From positions 300,147 through 364,146 of the forward strand of contig CAJQUW010004458.1 of the NCBI GenBank assembly GCA_907163375.1: a DNA stretch of 64,000 bases, read 5' to 3'. Positions 22,701 to 35,244 of this stretch are shown in pieces. The first letter of the stretch is position 1; each line of letters begins with the position of its first letter. The position numbers were made by a program, and so were the translations under genes. This stretch comes from Prostheceraeus crozeri. Taxonomy: Eukaryota > Platyhelminthes > Polycladida > Euryleptidae. The notes under the pieces are model-generated. The model was given only the letters and a program-made list of their open reading frames with translations. It was not told the origin of the DNA and did not search any database.

Positions 22701-23720
22701 CTAAGTTGATCTTGTTACTATAGATAGCTGTCCATGCTATAGATTAGCATTTTAAAATTCAAACAATCATTAAAATATCGTGATTGCATCTAACTTAGTC
22801 CGCAGAATTTCATGAAATCATAGAAGCAAGATTTATATCATAACTATATGCATCAGTAATCATATCACTAAATCTTTCAGAATAACATCGGTGAAAATAG
22901 AACAATTAAATGTTTAGTGAGTTGAGAAGTCTCGAAAAGTGTGTGTAATTAACTCAGTTTCAATGGATACATAGTAATTCCAGTTGGGGTAACAGCATAA
23001 TATTGTCAATTGCTTCCGGAAAACTCTCCAACTGTTTCAGACGATGTTATTAATTGGCAAACGTTTCAGTGGCTCACAGCTCACCTTGGTCACTGCCACA
23101 CCAGATAATACACTCTCAGTTATTGAATAATGAACGTGTATTTATAAGTAATATGTATAGAACATGCGCAATGTTAGTCATCATATTAAAAAAAGTAAAA
23201 AAGTATCTGAGTATTAATTGCATAATTACTCGACCAAGGTTATAGAGGTGAAAATCCAAAATGTCGAAAAATGAAGTCGTAAATTACTTTTCATCTGGCT
23301 CCTGTGGCTAAAATATTGGGCCTACCAAATAGGAGCTACTACCCAGAGAAAGCCAACACAAAGTTAAGAAAAGTCACATAAGCAGACCTTTAGACGATCA
23401 TTCGTTCCGGCGTGAGATAATAAAACTGAGTTAGCCATAATCCTTCCTGAGGCAAATAGTGTTAAGCAAGCCTTTCAGCTGTCATAATCGTCTTCTTAGT
23501 ATAAGTGAAATTGATAAGATTAAATAAAAACAGCAAGGCTTGTTTCTAAAAAAAATTGGCTTATTTCAATATTCAAATATGCTGCTTAGATTCAACGAAC
23601 ACCCTTTAAATTTATTTATGTATATGTGCATGTATCTCATGCATCAACATATAAATTTATGCACCTATATTTTATCTTTTATTCTATATCGAACAAAACA
23701 GCGAAAAATTATCCAAATAT

Positions 23721-23906
23721 TCATGTATTTATGAAAACGGAATGCTTCATCAATCTTTTCATAGCTGATGTCATCACTTGATACACAAGTCTAGAGGTCT
23801 CTACATAATCTTCATCATGCTCAAATGCTGCAACAATTCTTTGTTTGTCAGCCAAGGAAATGCTATTTCTTGGCATACGCGTATTTACACAATTATCAGT
23901 CGACAA
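23721..23906 (-). pseudogene. Helix-turn-helix fragment of a Tc1/IS630-like transposase
   Basis: The 61-residue frame contains SISLADKQRIVAAFEHDEDY, then VETSRLV. This is the usual form of the N-terminal DNA-binding domain of Tc1/mariner and IS630-like transposases (basic start, DKQRIV.AF..G.DY). No catalytic domain follows. It is a short stray fragment; recognition rests on pattern only. Confidence 0.35.
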
Positions 23907-24796
23907 ACGGAACTAAACCTTTTTGCATAAATTATTTTCAAAGCTAAGTTTATTGAAAACAATTGTTCAAATGCAATTTGCAGGAGATCTAGGCAACGTT
24001 CGAAGTCGGGAGAGGTGCCATTAGAAGCGCATTGATCTCTTCTTTCTTTTGGTTACAAATGATTACCGCTTGGGATCAAGATGTTGTTCAGGGACAACAT
24101 GCAGCTTTAAAGATTTCTGCACAGCAAAGTCAGCGGATGAAACCGACTACATCAAACGTTTTACAGGATACAAGTGTAATTTACTGCGTGACGTTTTCGA
24201 TCTTCCCAGCAACTTTCTGTGCATGAATTGATAGAAAAATGAGGAGTCAATCGGTCTTTATCTGGGCATTTCAAAAGGATAAGTCAGAAGATAGCTATCT
24301 GCTTTCAAAATCATCTCTAAATTATCTCAATAAAAACAGCGCATGGAGAAAACGTGTAAAATCCCTTGAACTAAGGACAATAACTGACCATCAAGGAGTA
24401 GCTATTGAGACTGAATAACTTTGATATTGTTCTTTACATAACTCATCCAAGGACTTACAAAATCACTATTCATTTTGTACATTATATTATAGAATTTCAA
24501 ATTGAAGGGATGAGCGGTATAGACCTACCTGATTGGTAACTCAGCAACTACTGTTCCTATTGACGTCAAAGTTCATTTCAGTCTTCTCAATGATGAGAAG
24601 TTTGGAAGTGATAGGATAAGATCTTTAGTCTATGTTAGTCTAGAGGTGAGGCATTCGGAGGGAGATAAGTAAAAGAATTCCTATCCCACTGCGGTAAATA
24701 AAGAAATAGCATGCATGAAGGATGAGGAAACATTGTCTTGTTCATTTCCAGTTCAGCGATGATGAAACGTATTATCGTGACTTGAGAAGAGCTTAC

Positions 24797-24982
24797 CGTG
24801 CGAAAGAAGAATTTCTGTGTATTTGCACGAGTTCCAATTTTTGGAATCTGGATGCGTGCCTTTCTTCACATTATTTCGGATATTAGAGCAGGATAGAAAA
24901 CAAGTCCTACCATCTTCTTTGACCCATGAATTGCAAACAACGACAGTGCCATCGACAAATTGTACAAGGTGATACGGTTTGA
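24797..24982 (-). CDS. ORF2 exon 2 (DUF4806-type N-terminal domain)
   Basis: A 186-bp exon bounded by the acceptor CATTTCAG and the donor GTAAGC on the minus strand. It codes for KPYHLVQFVDGTVVVCNSWV and continues to the SKNWNSCKYTEILLSH end. The order (Y.lV.F.DG...V..sW, later a K.....W....y.v.. strand) is that of the N-terminal domain that goes with DUF4806 in animal proteins. It joins in phase to exon 1 (25129-25147) and exon 3 (from 18436), which is strong evidence that all three belong to one transcript. Confidence 0.6.
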
Positions 24983-25128
24983 CTGAAATGAGAAATGAAA
25001 CCACTGTTGAAATTTGTTTAACAATATCTTTCCAGTCGATAATATGGAACAGTAATGATAGCGATTTAATTGTAGCCACACAACAGTTCTCTCAAAATAA
25101 ATGACCGCGATAAATGAATTACACTCAC

Positions 25129-25147
25129 CTTTACATGCAGTGATCAT
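25129..25147 (-). CDS. ORF2 exon 1 (start codon, overlapping the transposase stop)
   Basis: A 19-nt exon: ATG at 25147, six codons (MITACK) and one base, then the donor GTGAGT. It overlaps the last codons and the TAA (25131-25133) of the transposase in another frame. Choosing this ATG gives a frame that continues exactly into the exon at 24982. Either a bicistronic or an alternatively spliced mRNA would allow both ORFs to be used. Confidence 0.5.
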
Positions 25148-27042
25148 GATTCAGTAATGGGATGATAATGAATACATCATTACAAGGCAGTCCACATGCC
25201 TTGCTTAGGATTTCGCACGCTGATATCTCTTCAAGTTCCTTCTTCTTAATTTTGACATAGACAACTCCTATTAAAGAACTAGCGAATGGTTGATCGTATA
25301 TGTTGACACAATTAATGAATTTCTGTACTTTGAATCTGTTGTCACCGACATTTTCTTCAATAAATGCTACAGACTTATCAGTGCAAATGATGCACCGATC
25401 CTTGAAGGAAGAATTCAATATCCTTTGGCTGCCTCGACTCCTACGCTCATGTGAACAACCCTGCATATCTGATGCTCTATAGAAAATCTGTTCAATAACT
25501 TTATGCCCGCTACGCACTCTGTTCTTGATTATCTGCAAAAAAATTTCATATCTAAAAGCTGACGGTTCATCTAGGGATCCATGCATAGTGCAGTCAACGG
25601 ACAAGTGCAATAACGAATGGACGTTGTAAACGACGAAGGCCTTTCCATATAACACTATGCTTTTATCGAAAAAGATTTCCAACAAAGTCTGTATAGTATC
25701 AACATTCTGGCTGCAATTCGACTGACTTAGTAGAGTAATAGCAAGGTGAAGGACAATGAAGTGATTATATGCGTCCTCAGAAATGGTCTGTCTTAATACA
25801 ACCACTCCAACGTACAGTAAAAACGCCCTATATTCCGATGCTTTCCAGAACTTAACTTCATCAAGCCCCCGAGGCCATCGAACAAACTCTGATGGCATAT
25901 ATGGAGCAATTGCTCTAATGTTATCAGATATACTCGATAAGATTCTGCCAGACAGGCGAACTTTGTCGGCACTTCCAGACATCCAGAATTTAATCATTCT
26001 GCGCATTACACCTAGGTATACACAATGCATACCGTCCAGAGGAAAATCCTGAACCATGTCAAGTTGTGCAATGTCAGTCAGTGGCGTTGGTTCATTGTGA
26101 TGATCACTATAACGGTTACTTCTGAAGTCATCATTTGTTCTCAAACGATTATTTCTTTCAGTGAATATCACACATCTACTTTCGTAACAGTATTCCTCCT
26201 CAATGGTACACTTATCACATGCAAAATATCCACTTTGATATTTTATTCCTTTTATCATGTTTCTTGCAGGAGCGTCGCAAATTATTCTCAGTCTTCCTAA
26301 TTTAATATTTCCTTCATTTTCTAAAAAACCAACCTCTATGATGCTGTTAATTTCATCAACAAAGGAGCTAAGATAATCCTGTAAATCTGGTTTTCCTTTT
26401 CCATAGAATATGCCAATCAAAAACGGAGAGTTACTTAAATCCTTGACAAAACCGATTACGGGCCAGCATTGGTTGGAAGAGCTCTTGAAAAAGCTTATGC
26501 CGTCAAAATTGACGTCCAGATCGATCTTTAATGTGGAGGATTTCAAGAGTAAATGTCGAATCGCATTTCTAATACCGATGTAATAAAAATTGTTCGAGAT
26601 ATATCCTGTTTTCATAATTGGCTTTCTATTCATTAATTGTCTCGCTGTTTTCGGAATGGTCGCATTGGGAAAATAGTTGCTTATCAAATGCAGAAGACTA
26701 GTGAATTTGTGGTATGTTCGCTTCCAGAGCCCATTTCCGCAGAGCCTCATGAAAAGGCGTGTCATCTACACCTACGTGTTGAATAGGCGAGAAAAGTTGA
26801 GTTAAATCATCCGGTAAATCAATTTCAGAAATTTCTATGTCTATATCATCATGTATGTGGTCTTCTGATGGATAATCATGACTGCGAAAAGTCTGGCTCC
26901 CGCCATCTTCAAGAACTGATTGAAGTTCTGCTGCACTGTTACTATGGTGCAATGCTACATTAGGCTGGAAGGAAGTTTGTCCCCAATCATTCCAAAATTT
27001 GTCGATTTTCCTCTTAAAATTTCGCTTTTCGTTTTTGTTCAT
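25131..27042 (-). pseudogene. CACTA-like (EnSpm-type) transposase, ORF1
   Basis: Two adjoining frames make one protein of about 650 residues. The first (27042-26698) starts MNKNEKRNF, has an acidic middle and ends RKWALEANIPQIH; the second (from about 26700) continues KFTSLLHLISNYFPNATIPK. One single-base frame change separates them. The main part shows LDVNFDGISFFKSSSNQCWP (an Asp-rich strand), DAPARNMIKGIKYQSGYFAC followed by DKC (Asp plus zinc-binding Cys pair) and FPLDGMHCVYLGVMRRMIKF, all typical of animal 'transposase domain' proteins of CACTA-like elements. A 5' acceptor (CATTTCAG) lies 10 bp before the ATG. I did not find the element termini, so the superfamily name is provisional. 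Apart from the one frame change the copy is well preserved and probably young. Confidence 0.7.
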
Positions 27043-27052
27043 TTTGTACCTG

Positions 27053-28111
27053 AAATGGCAATGTATGGAATTTTTGGTTGTGTAGCTTAGTCGTCTTTCA
27101 AATAGGCAAATTTTATAACATGAAGATTGAATCGAGTTTTGTGGTAGTGGCTTCGTGCAGTAGTTGCTGGTATCACCGTATCACGTACCGACGGCATTTC
27201 ATTTATTAGTGGATCAGAATTGGTATACCCCTGAAAACCTTGTCGCAATATCTGCATATTTTTGTGGCAATCGATCTATGTGCCATCCATCAATTTCGAT
27301 TATTGTGACATTTCAGCAATTCGTCCGCGATCTATCTTTTCTTGACAATACTATGTCGGTTCTTGACAACTCCAGGTTCTTCTGTACATGTACAGTAGGC
27401 TACATACATGTATATTCAACTATGAATAATTTGAATTTACAAAGTAGACCTGATGAGTAAGAAAACGTTAAATCGAAATCGTAAGTAGGGCCTATGAATT
27501 TTAATAGAAGTATCTCTCAAAAATTTGATGGATCATGTTCAAAAGAGCCAAGACTCGAAAACATGAAGCAAGAGCGGATAGGGATGGGATCACCGTTTAA
27601 ATTTTTATAACCGGCTGACCGATCCTATTGTGTAGATTTTATGTCGAAATTGTTAGCACCTTCTTAACTAATCTTATTACCCTTTGGTTCGCTAAAATAA
27701 ACTAAATAAGATAATATCAATAATAAATTCAATATCATCTAATTGCAATTAATTCTCCCAATCACTGACGGTGTTCTACTAAAAAAATTACAGGCCCAGG
27801 CCTGGTAAAGCCCGTGGTATATACCCGGCCTACTTGCAAGTCTAATTATTCGATTTGTCTGAAAGTTCATCATTGAAAGTCAGCTCATCGTGGAATCACA
27901 CTTCAAAGAAAATGGAAACTTTTTACTCATTGAAATAAATTTGAAGGCAAGCTGCCAACAGGGTGCTAGAAAATTTGATAACTTGAAACAAAATTGATCG
28001 GGTGGTATCATTTGCCGATTTATCACAGAATGCGATCCAGAGATGATGAAAATTCAATCTGGGAACTTCGAAACTAATCATCCTAGACAGCGGATTTTAG
28101 GCAAAAACATG
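27053..28111. other. Unassigned AT-rich sequence
   Basis: Probably includes the 5' non-coding part of the CACTA-like element on the minus strand. Nothing else is recognised. Confidence 0.4.
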
Positions 28112-28478
28112 GGCACTCCTGTACTTTACTGGTCCCTATATGGGAATGCGAGAAACTACCTGTACTTTACTGGTCCCTAAATATCCCCTCCTTTACTTTG
28201 CTGGTCCCAAATTTATCACGAACGCAGACGTGTTGCCATGTGTTGCCATCGTGCGAATGAACTATGGCTGGTGATCTATGAACTCCCACGCAGATGCTTT
28301 CAGCAATATTCTTGGACATCTTGCTGAATGGCATATAATTTCTTAATATCTTTATAGCAAAAAATGTTGTTCAATTGGATAAATATTTGTTTTTTAATTT
28401 GGGAATAGTGAAGTACAGGAGGTAATATTTAGGGACCAGTGAAGTACAGAAGGAAACACAGGAAAGTACAGGAGTGCC
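28112..28478. mobile_element. hAT-like MITE
   Basis: Ends GGCACTCCTGTACTTT... and ...AAAGTACAGGAGTGCC form inverted repeats. They are flanked by an 8-bp duplication with one mismatch (AAAACATG at 28104-28111, AAAATATG at 28479-28486), as expected for hAT insertion. Inside, CTGTACTTTACTGGTCCC occurs again near each end as subterminal repeats. No coding capacity. Confidence 0.75.
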
Positions 28479-28486
28479 AAAATATG

Positions 28487-29539
28487 TTCTGAGCAAACTA
28501 GGTACGTACAGGGGGACATAATGAAGTGATTATCAGGTAATTATGAAGCAAGCGAAACTCCTCCTATTATCACTTTGACGAATAATATTCCTGCGCTTAG
28601 TAGGCCTAGTACTCAACTTTTATAATTATAGTTTTCGGTTGCTAGATTTACTTTACACTATTTCCGCTATCGTCTTATTTGAAATACAGGTAGTTCAAAC
28701 TCAAACGATGGCAAACAATATTTGCCTAGTTTGAAATGTAAATGGAGGTGTGAACGTTTGCTCGTTAGAAAAATCAACTCATTTTAGAGTGAAAGTTAAC
28801 ATCGGAAAGTCAAACACGTGTAACTTTGTTTCTAAGTCACACTTTAGATCGTAAATTCATAGGTCATTATACATAGTATGAACCATCCAAATTTCAGATT
28901 TGAAGGCGTTCAGTTGAGAAAGGTGGACTGCAGATATATTTTCTGTGTTTAGGCAAAAGCGGAAATATTCTTCGTATTTTGGTAAGATTAGTTGAATTAT
29001 TCTTGTTGACAGCATTTTTAATGGTACACTTCATGCATAGCAGCATATTTCCTTATTCACTTAATCTGATGTGCATGGAATTGAATTTGACGAATTAGAG
29101 TTATTAACATCGATACTTTGGTTTCTTATTGAATTATTGTTTGTATAATTTCTTAGTGAGAGTGCTGAATTTCATTCCTTTGAATGGCCAAAGCTGTTAT
29201 TCCTCCTAGGAGAGTACTTTTAAGTACTTACTTTTAAGTAAGAGTTCTTCATATAATTGGAAAGCCCTATCATAATCAAGCCAAGTGCTTGAAATAATTT
29301 CATGTGGTACCCGAGAACAAAAAATATCTGGACCTGTCGAAGCTCACCTGAACCCATCGATTGCAATGCGGAAAGTGAAAGTCATCCGACGCACCGAGGA
29401 CTCATTTCTTCAATATGAACCAATCCACACACGCCTATTCATACTGCAGTGTGTGATCAGCCAGATGGAATTCGAATAGTCGAAGAGGACAACTGAGTCA
29501 GTATCATTGGAAGCGATCTATGCGCAGCTGCATCATCAG
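28487..29539. other. Unassigned AT-rich sequence
   Basis: No gene or clear repeat seen. A short imperfect palindrome of TACTTTTAAGTA words lies near 29210-29240. Confidence 0.5.
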
Positions 29540-31106
29540 CAGAGCTGGAAAAATTCCACTGAAATTTTTTAATTCCAATTCCGGAGCAGAAATTTCAATT
29601 CCAATTCCAGTCGAAACAGTTCAATTCAATTCCAATTCCATAATAAGATTCAATTCCGATAATTGCATGTCGCGTATAGTGTCTTATGTTAATGTATCTA
29701 ACGTTTGTTCGTTTCAATCTAACCCATGTGCCCTTATTCTATCCTCGTTGTTCCTGTGCGCCGTTCCCTGCGTCGTTCCTATGTGCTTATTCATGCTCAT
29801 AGTTTATATTTCTTGTGTACATGTATACCGGTATATGTAACCGGTCAGCCTACGCCATTTTCATTTCGTAAACGAGATATTCAATATCTCGTGAAAAAAA
29901 GAAAAGAAAGTTAACGGTCAGCAAAGAATCAAGCGCTGAGAGAGAGAGAGAGATGAGATGCGAATAAATCGATTAATAAACTGACAGAAGAAAGAAATTG
30001 AGTGTGCGAATAACGTGATTGTCGATGAAAGAAAAAACGACAATAAAAATGATATCATGAAATCTGATTAATGGTCCATGTCAAAATAAGAGATTAAAAA
30101 TTTCATGATAAGAACGAAATGTGGTCGGGTCGAAAGCTAACGAGCAGAGATTAAAGGAAACTCTTTCAGTTTTCAAAAGAAAGGGGTTTTATCGTCAAGT
30201 CTCAAAAATTTTCCATAAATTAGAAACGATGAGAAATTGACACAACAACAACTACCAACAACAACACAGCAGCATATACGGCATCACATCAGTGAGCGCG
30301 ATTGAAGATTGACGGTATAAGTGACACTGATATTTATGATATTATTTTGGCATAAGTGAGTCCGATCGAATTGAAGTGAATTCAACATTAAGAAGTGAAC
30401 TGCAAGTTTGAAGTTTTTCTTTTATCGTTGCGTATCGCATCTATATAACTATAGTCTTTAAAATTAATATTGTTAATTGTTGTGATTGGAAGTTGAATAA
30501 TAGTTCATGTAATTGAATAATTGATTATTAGAATAATTTGTTGACGCTGTCTATAGTATGATTTGAACTGACAGGGTTGCTGCCCTTAAATGCAGCGTTA
30601 ATTTTCCTCTTTCAAAACCAATTGTTTTTCGTGTGTACAACAATGAAGTAAATCTCCAATTTTTGTGCTTATCCTATCAAGAACTGAATTCAACGATTGT
30701 TTTATTTTGATTAATTGTCTTAGTTGATAAATAACTAGATAACAGATTGAACAATGATGATTGTCTTTTCATTGTTTGCTTAATCGCTGAAATAACATTG
30801 TCCGGGGCTGTAGGCCCATCGAAGTCACAAAAAACACCCTTTATTCAACAATAGAATAAAGCTACTTCTGTCGATCTATCTCTCTCTTATCTCTGCGTGC
30901 AGTTAACACACCGGCCGAGTACTGTGATTTCAATTTTTGTACAAATAGATTTATCACAGGTCTATCGAAAAAGTGGAATTGAGGTTTATCAAGGTCAATT
31001 CCAATTCCAGTAGATTTAAATATCGTCGATTCCAATTCCAATTCCGACGAAAAATGGAATTAATTCCGGATCGGAATTAATTCCAATTCCGACTTTTCCA
31101 ACTCTG
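29540..31106. mobile_element. Non-autonomous hAT-like element with AATTCC subterminal repeats
   Basis: The left end CAGAGCTGGAAAAATTCC and the right end ...GGAATTAATTCC...TTTTCCAACTCTG are inverted repeats. Both ends are loaded with AATTCC words (about 29553-29655 and 30980-31100). CAGAG/CTCTG ends and dense subterminal repeats fit hAT. I could not see a clean 8-bp duplication. The interior is non-coding. Confidence 0.65.
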
Positions 31107-31570
31107 ATCTGACACTATCGGTCGGTGATAATAAGCAAAGCAAAGCCATTGATGAAAAACACGCCGTTTGTTTTTTGCCGCGAATACGCGACGGTCATCG
31201 ACGGTCTTCGGTTGAGCTTTGCATGAAGGAAAGTCTCTTGCTATGCTATGCCACACCTCTGTTGACAATGACAACACTTTCGAGGATTTTGCTTCGTCGG
31301 CCATCAACAATAGTTAGACGATTGTGAAGTCTCTCACAGCGTAAATAAATCAAGATGAGTTAGCTCCAGGCCCGTCGTCAGAATGGATTTACAGTGGGGG
31401 GGGGGGCTCAGCTTTTGACTGGAGGGGCAAGTGTTTGTGATTTTTATATTCAACGAAGCACATAACCAATATACCTAATCATGCATATTTGACATTCCTG
31501 TGCTTCACATATCTGTATTTTCGTACTTTCTATTGTAATCGCAAGTTAGCTAAATTAAAACATGCACAGA
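31107..31570. other. Unassigned sequence with a hAT-like end word and a G run
   Basis: CAGGCCCGTCGTCAGAATGG near 31367 followed by an 11-G run looks like the terminus of another hAT-type element whose partner end I could not find. Confidence 0.35.
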
Positions 31571-31960
31571 TCAAGTATTCAAATGTAATTCAAAAAAGCA
31601 AAAAAGTTGTAAGCGTTTGTGAACATTGCTAAATGTCTTCAAGAAAGACTGAACGTCAATATTTTCCACCCTATCTTTCTCAAAAGTCAAAAAGCACAAA
31701 CTGGCTCGTCGAGACTGCGTCATGCTTCGTCGTAGTGGCCGATCAATGCGGGTAAGTGCCGAAAACGACGCCTCACAGACAGCAGTGGAACAGGCCATTG
31801 TTGACACCGCCGCAAATAATCGTACGTGCACTGGAAGGCCTCTCTTTGATTATGCAAAACATCGAGAAGTATGGAAGTAGGCCTCCCGTCGATTTTCTTC
31901 TTGAGATAGCGTCTCACCAAATCTAATTCGCCTTCATCTGGAATCGTAATTCCCAGTGGG
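31571..31960 (-). pseudogene. hAT transposase C-terminal dimerisation fragment (TTF-type lineage)
   Basis: One frame reads STAVCEASFSALTRIDRPLR followed by RSMTQSRRASLCFLTFEKDR. This corresponds to the hAT dimerisation motif (S.A..ERSFSALrrIKt.lRstM...RL..L.ll). The preceding part (LLDVLHNQREAFQCTYDYL) is in another frame. It is a short remnant, unrelated to the coiled-coil hAT lineage seen elsewhere in the window. Confidence 0.55.
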
Positions 31961-33039
31961 CTGAGCGGGTCAATCGTAGTCTTGATTAAAAATTCGTCTC
32001 CGTCTGGTATAGTTCCCTACAGAAAATAAAAAAAGCAACTACTCAATTTTCAGTAGCTAACTATTACAGCACCATTAAGTTTAGAATTTAATCTTCGATA
32101 ATAAAGAATTAAAACACACGGCTTGCATATGAATTCTCCAGCTATGGACATTTGATGATGGATTTTGCTCGTTATATGATGATCTTATCACAAAATAGGT
32201 CGATTTGGTAAATGAAGTCTAGAAAATATTTCATAAAAGGAATCTAGATATGTCAATAGAGACAATGATTAGTAAATGACGATAACAAATAAAAGCAAGA
32301 TTATTATTTGACTTTATGAAAATAGATGTTAATGCTATTTATATATTTATTATTGTTCACATGCAAAACCTGTTAACGACATTTTATTTTCCTATGTAGT
32401 GTTTGAGCAGAAGAAAAACTTACTTGCAACGTGAAGTACTATTGAAATCATGCTTCGATGTAATGCATTTTTCTTATATACTTCCGGGTTTGCTGTTCAT
32501 GCAGTAGCCTATGAAATTTGACACGTTATCTCCAGATGTGATCACCCGAGAAACACAAAAAATGTTGGGAACGTGACCGCCGCATTCAATAAAAATATTG
32601 CGCTATTAGGCCTACGCTATATTAATCGGCATAGAGTAGGCCTAGATGTAGGCTCCTGCCGACTCAAAAAATGTCTGCATATAGTGAAAATTTTTAAATC
32701 AAAAGCTTTTTGAGGAGATTACGTTCCTGCGGTCTTTAAAAAATATTTGATCACTTTTTGAGAAACTAAATTTTTGCAAATTATTCCAGTGTTTACATAT
32801 ACTTTTTGAATGAAATTTATTCAAATTGTAGTCTGCTTGCAGATAAGCAATTTTTGCATTGAACTATTATACATGACATGTATAGGCCTATTGATGATCT
32901 CGGAGAGGCAATTAACAGACATGCATGCAGTTGAAATCGAAATACAAAGTGAATTTATCGAAAACTTCTCAACTTTCAATTGTGGTCCACATGTGCCTAC
33001 TTTTCGTACTAATATTCCAGGATATAGGCCTACTATCGC
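31961..33039. other. Unassigned AT-rich spacer
   Basis: No gene or repeat that I can support. Confidence 0.5.
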
Positions 33040-33176
33040 CAGTGCTCCGAGCGGTCAAGGTCCAAAATTTTCGGCAATTCGGAAATGGCCAAAATTTTCG
33101 GGAATTTAATGTTATCACTTTAGTACAATGCATTTACTCAAATTAAATCTACTACAAGCATAGAGCGTTTTTGCTG

Positions 33177-33600
33177 TCAATCATTCATCCGACGTCGCTT
33201 AGATGATGAGGTCGACTTATCGTGCAGTGACACCATCTTCTTTTCTTTCTTCTTGGACAAATTCTCCTTCTTTTCCAACAATTTCTTCAATTTTTCTTCA
33301 GATTCTTTTACTTTCAACTTTGCCTCCGCAATAAATTCTGCAAGTTTCTCCTTTTCCTTCATCAGCTCTTCCATTTGCGGTCCTCTCTGCAGAATTTTCA
33401 ATAATCGAGAGAGAATCACTTGATTTTCTAAAGTCATTGAAATCAGCAACAAGTTTTGTTTCCATTTCTTTTCTTTTGTTGAAGTTTTTAAGTTTCACCT
33501 CTTCAAGTTTTCTTTGCCTGAAGCTTTCATGGGTTTTACAGCAGTAAGCTGGACGAATGGAATTGTCCGACAGAATGGTAAGGTACGAACCACCCTCCAA
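33177..33600 (-). pseudogene. hAT C-terminal coiled-coil fragment
   Basis: Two overlapping minus-strand frames give Lys/Glu-rich heptads (RQRKLEEVKLKNFNKRKEME, then EKLAEFIAEAKLKVKESEEK) ending in a basic SSSKRRRMND tail at 33177. No catalytic or dimerisation motif is present. The composition and the position inside hAT-like ends match the tail at 4844-5046. A frame change near 33420 separates the halves. Confidence 0.45.
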
Positions 33601-34422
33601 TTACGTAACATCTCTATATTACGTATCGGTTTCTGAAAACAAGTTATGAAAGGGGGCATCCATATAATGTGCACGTATAAAAATCCTCATTTTTGAATAC
33701 CCTCCCTCTCCTTGCGCGCAGCAGCAAGCATTTATCGACATCCCGTCAATGCGTGCGTACACTCTTTTGACCCCCCCCCCCAGGGGCCTCCCCCAACATT
33801 GCGAAGTACGAGACCAATCCCGGTATACCTCTGATATTTATAAGCTTAAATAATTATTAAACATAAGAAATCGGAATCCACAGCAGTCTGCATCTCTTGA
33901 TTGTAGGTTCTAGTCATAGAAATTTACAAATTCTTCTACAGGATGAGATGTGTTGCAATAAATATTCAGACAAAAAACCGCTCTACGCCGCTGCATAGGG
34001 AGAATTGTACGTATATGGGTGCCAATCAACTGTCACGCTGCTCAGTGCACGCCTGTCGTTCCGGGTCACCGTCTTCTCTTTCGTGCACGCGCGCTCATCA
34101 GACGCAGACTACACCTTTTTAATCTCAAGTTCAGAAGTTTTAAAATGAAATTCAGAAATTTTAAAGTCAAATTCAGAAATGTTAAAATAATTTCAGAAGT
34201 ATTAAAATGAAATTCATAAATTTTTAAGTCAAATTCAGGAACTTTAAAGTCATATTCAGAACATTTAAAATGAAATTCAGAAGATTTAAAATCTATTTCA
34301 GAAGAATTTTTAACATTTAAAAACTATCAAAAAACACTATATTCTCAGTAACTAAACACATGGGATCGCTTCAGCCGCTTTGGTTAACGCCCACATTTCA
34401 ATAAAAAAGTTCTGTCATTTTA

Positions 34423-35244
34423 CTAATGCCCAACTTCCATGTCTTCCATGGCATGCGCAACAGCAAAGAAAGTATGACTGTGTTGACAGCAGCAGGCACG
34501 GTCCTGACCAGTTAAGCTGTGCATTGCGCTTTCTATTCTAGTTTCTACGTATTGCAGTCGCTGTTCTCCAAGATTGTCGCGACTTGCATTGGGCACCAAC
34601 ATATTCCGCTTTACAAGTGACTTCAATTTCGACCAAATTTGCTCAATGGGATTGAGCATCGGTGAGTATGGTCCCAATCTCAAAATAATGAGTCCAGGAT
34701 TCGTCTCAATGCATTGCTCCAAGCGCGAGTGACAGGGAGCGTTGTCACAGACGACCACAGCATGCTCAGGAAGAATGTTATCTGGCAACTGTTCGAGCAT
34801 CACATTGACCCATTCAACAGCGTTCTCCTACTCGAAAGCACCACGTCTCATGTGTACGATCGAGTAGGATGTAATGGCACCGATGACATGAATGTTTCTG
34901 CCCTTCGATGTTGGTGCAAGAACAATTGCTCTATCATCTTGTCGGGCACGACCTTGATTTCTGCGAAAGAAGAGGTTAAAATTCAATTCATCGATCCAAA
35001 TAGAGGTTTTGCCCTGTCTCATCAGTTCAGTTGCGGCTAATACGTAATCGCGTCGCTTGCGCTTCACGTCTTGGGTATTCATCGGCACAGTTACCTGCAA
35101 GTCGAAACGCCGTAAAACTTCATCTTTCAACTTCTTCAAGGTAATTTGGGGGCGATTTTCAATTGCTTCACACAAGTAGTCGATTTGATTGATTATTTGT
35201 CTTTCAGCTTCGTTTCCTTTATTGTACTTTCCTCTATGAGACAT
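34423..35244 (-). pseudogene. IS630/Tc1-type DDE transposase
   Basis: Starts MSHRGKYNKGNEAER at 35244 and would be about 273 residues, interrupted by one in-frame TAG at 34828-34830. It has an N-terminal helical region (to about residue 75), then the catalytic core: WIDELNFN (first Asp), VVVCDNAPCHS (second Asp) and SPMLNPIEQIW (Glu, 33 residues after the second Asp). HVIGAITSY and LRLGPYSP are also family hallmarks. Such enzymes cut and paste at TA dinucleotides, agreeing with the TA flanks. It is short compared with Tc1 (about 340 residues). The single stop suggests recent inactivation; stop read-through or a sequencing error is possible. Confidence 0.85.

Larger units (their letters stand above)
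18437..24796 (-). other. 6.4-kb intron of ORF2, with inserted repeats
   Basis: The donor G|GTAAGC (24796 downwards) and the acceptor CAG| (ending at 18437) join in phase to extend one DUF4806-type reading frame. Inside lie a tRNA-derived SINE (about 19555-19790), two short divergent frames (18701-18976 minus, 19061-19258 plus) and a helix-turn-helix fragment (23721-23906). In 19791-23720 and 23907-24796 I see nothing that I can name. Confidence 0.6.

Noticed and set aside
24049-24231. Cys-containing short frame (SRCCSGTTCSFKDFC)
   Set aside because: The cysteines do not form a domain pattern that I know and the frame has no supporting splice sites.
33772-33782. Long C run (and G runs near 31392, 53885 and 62238) as possible G-quadruplexes
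   Set aside because: Each is a single homopolymer rather than four spaced runs; they probably reflect slippage near transposon ends.
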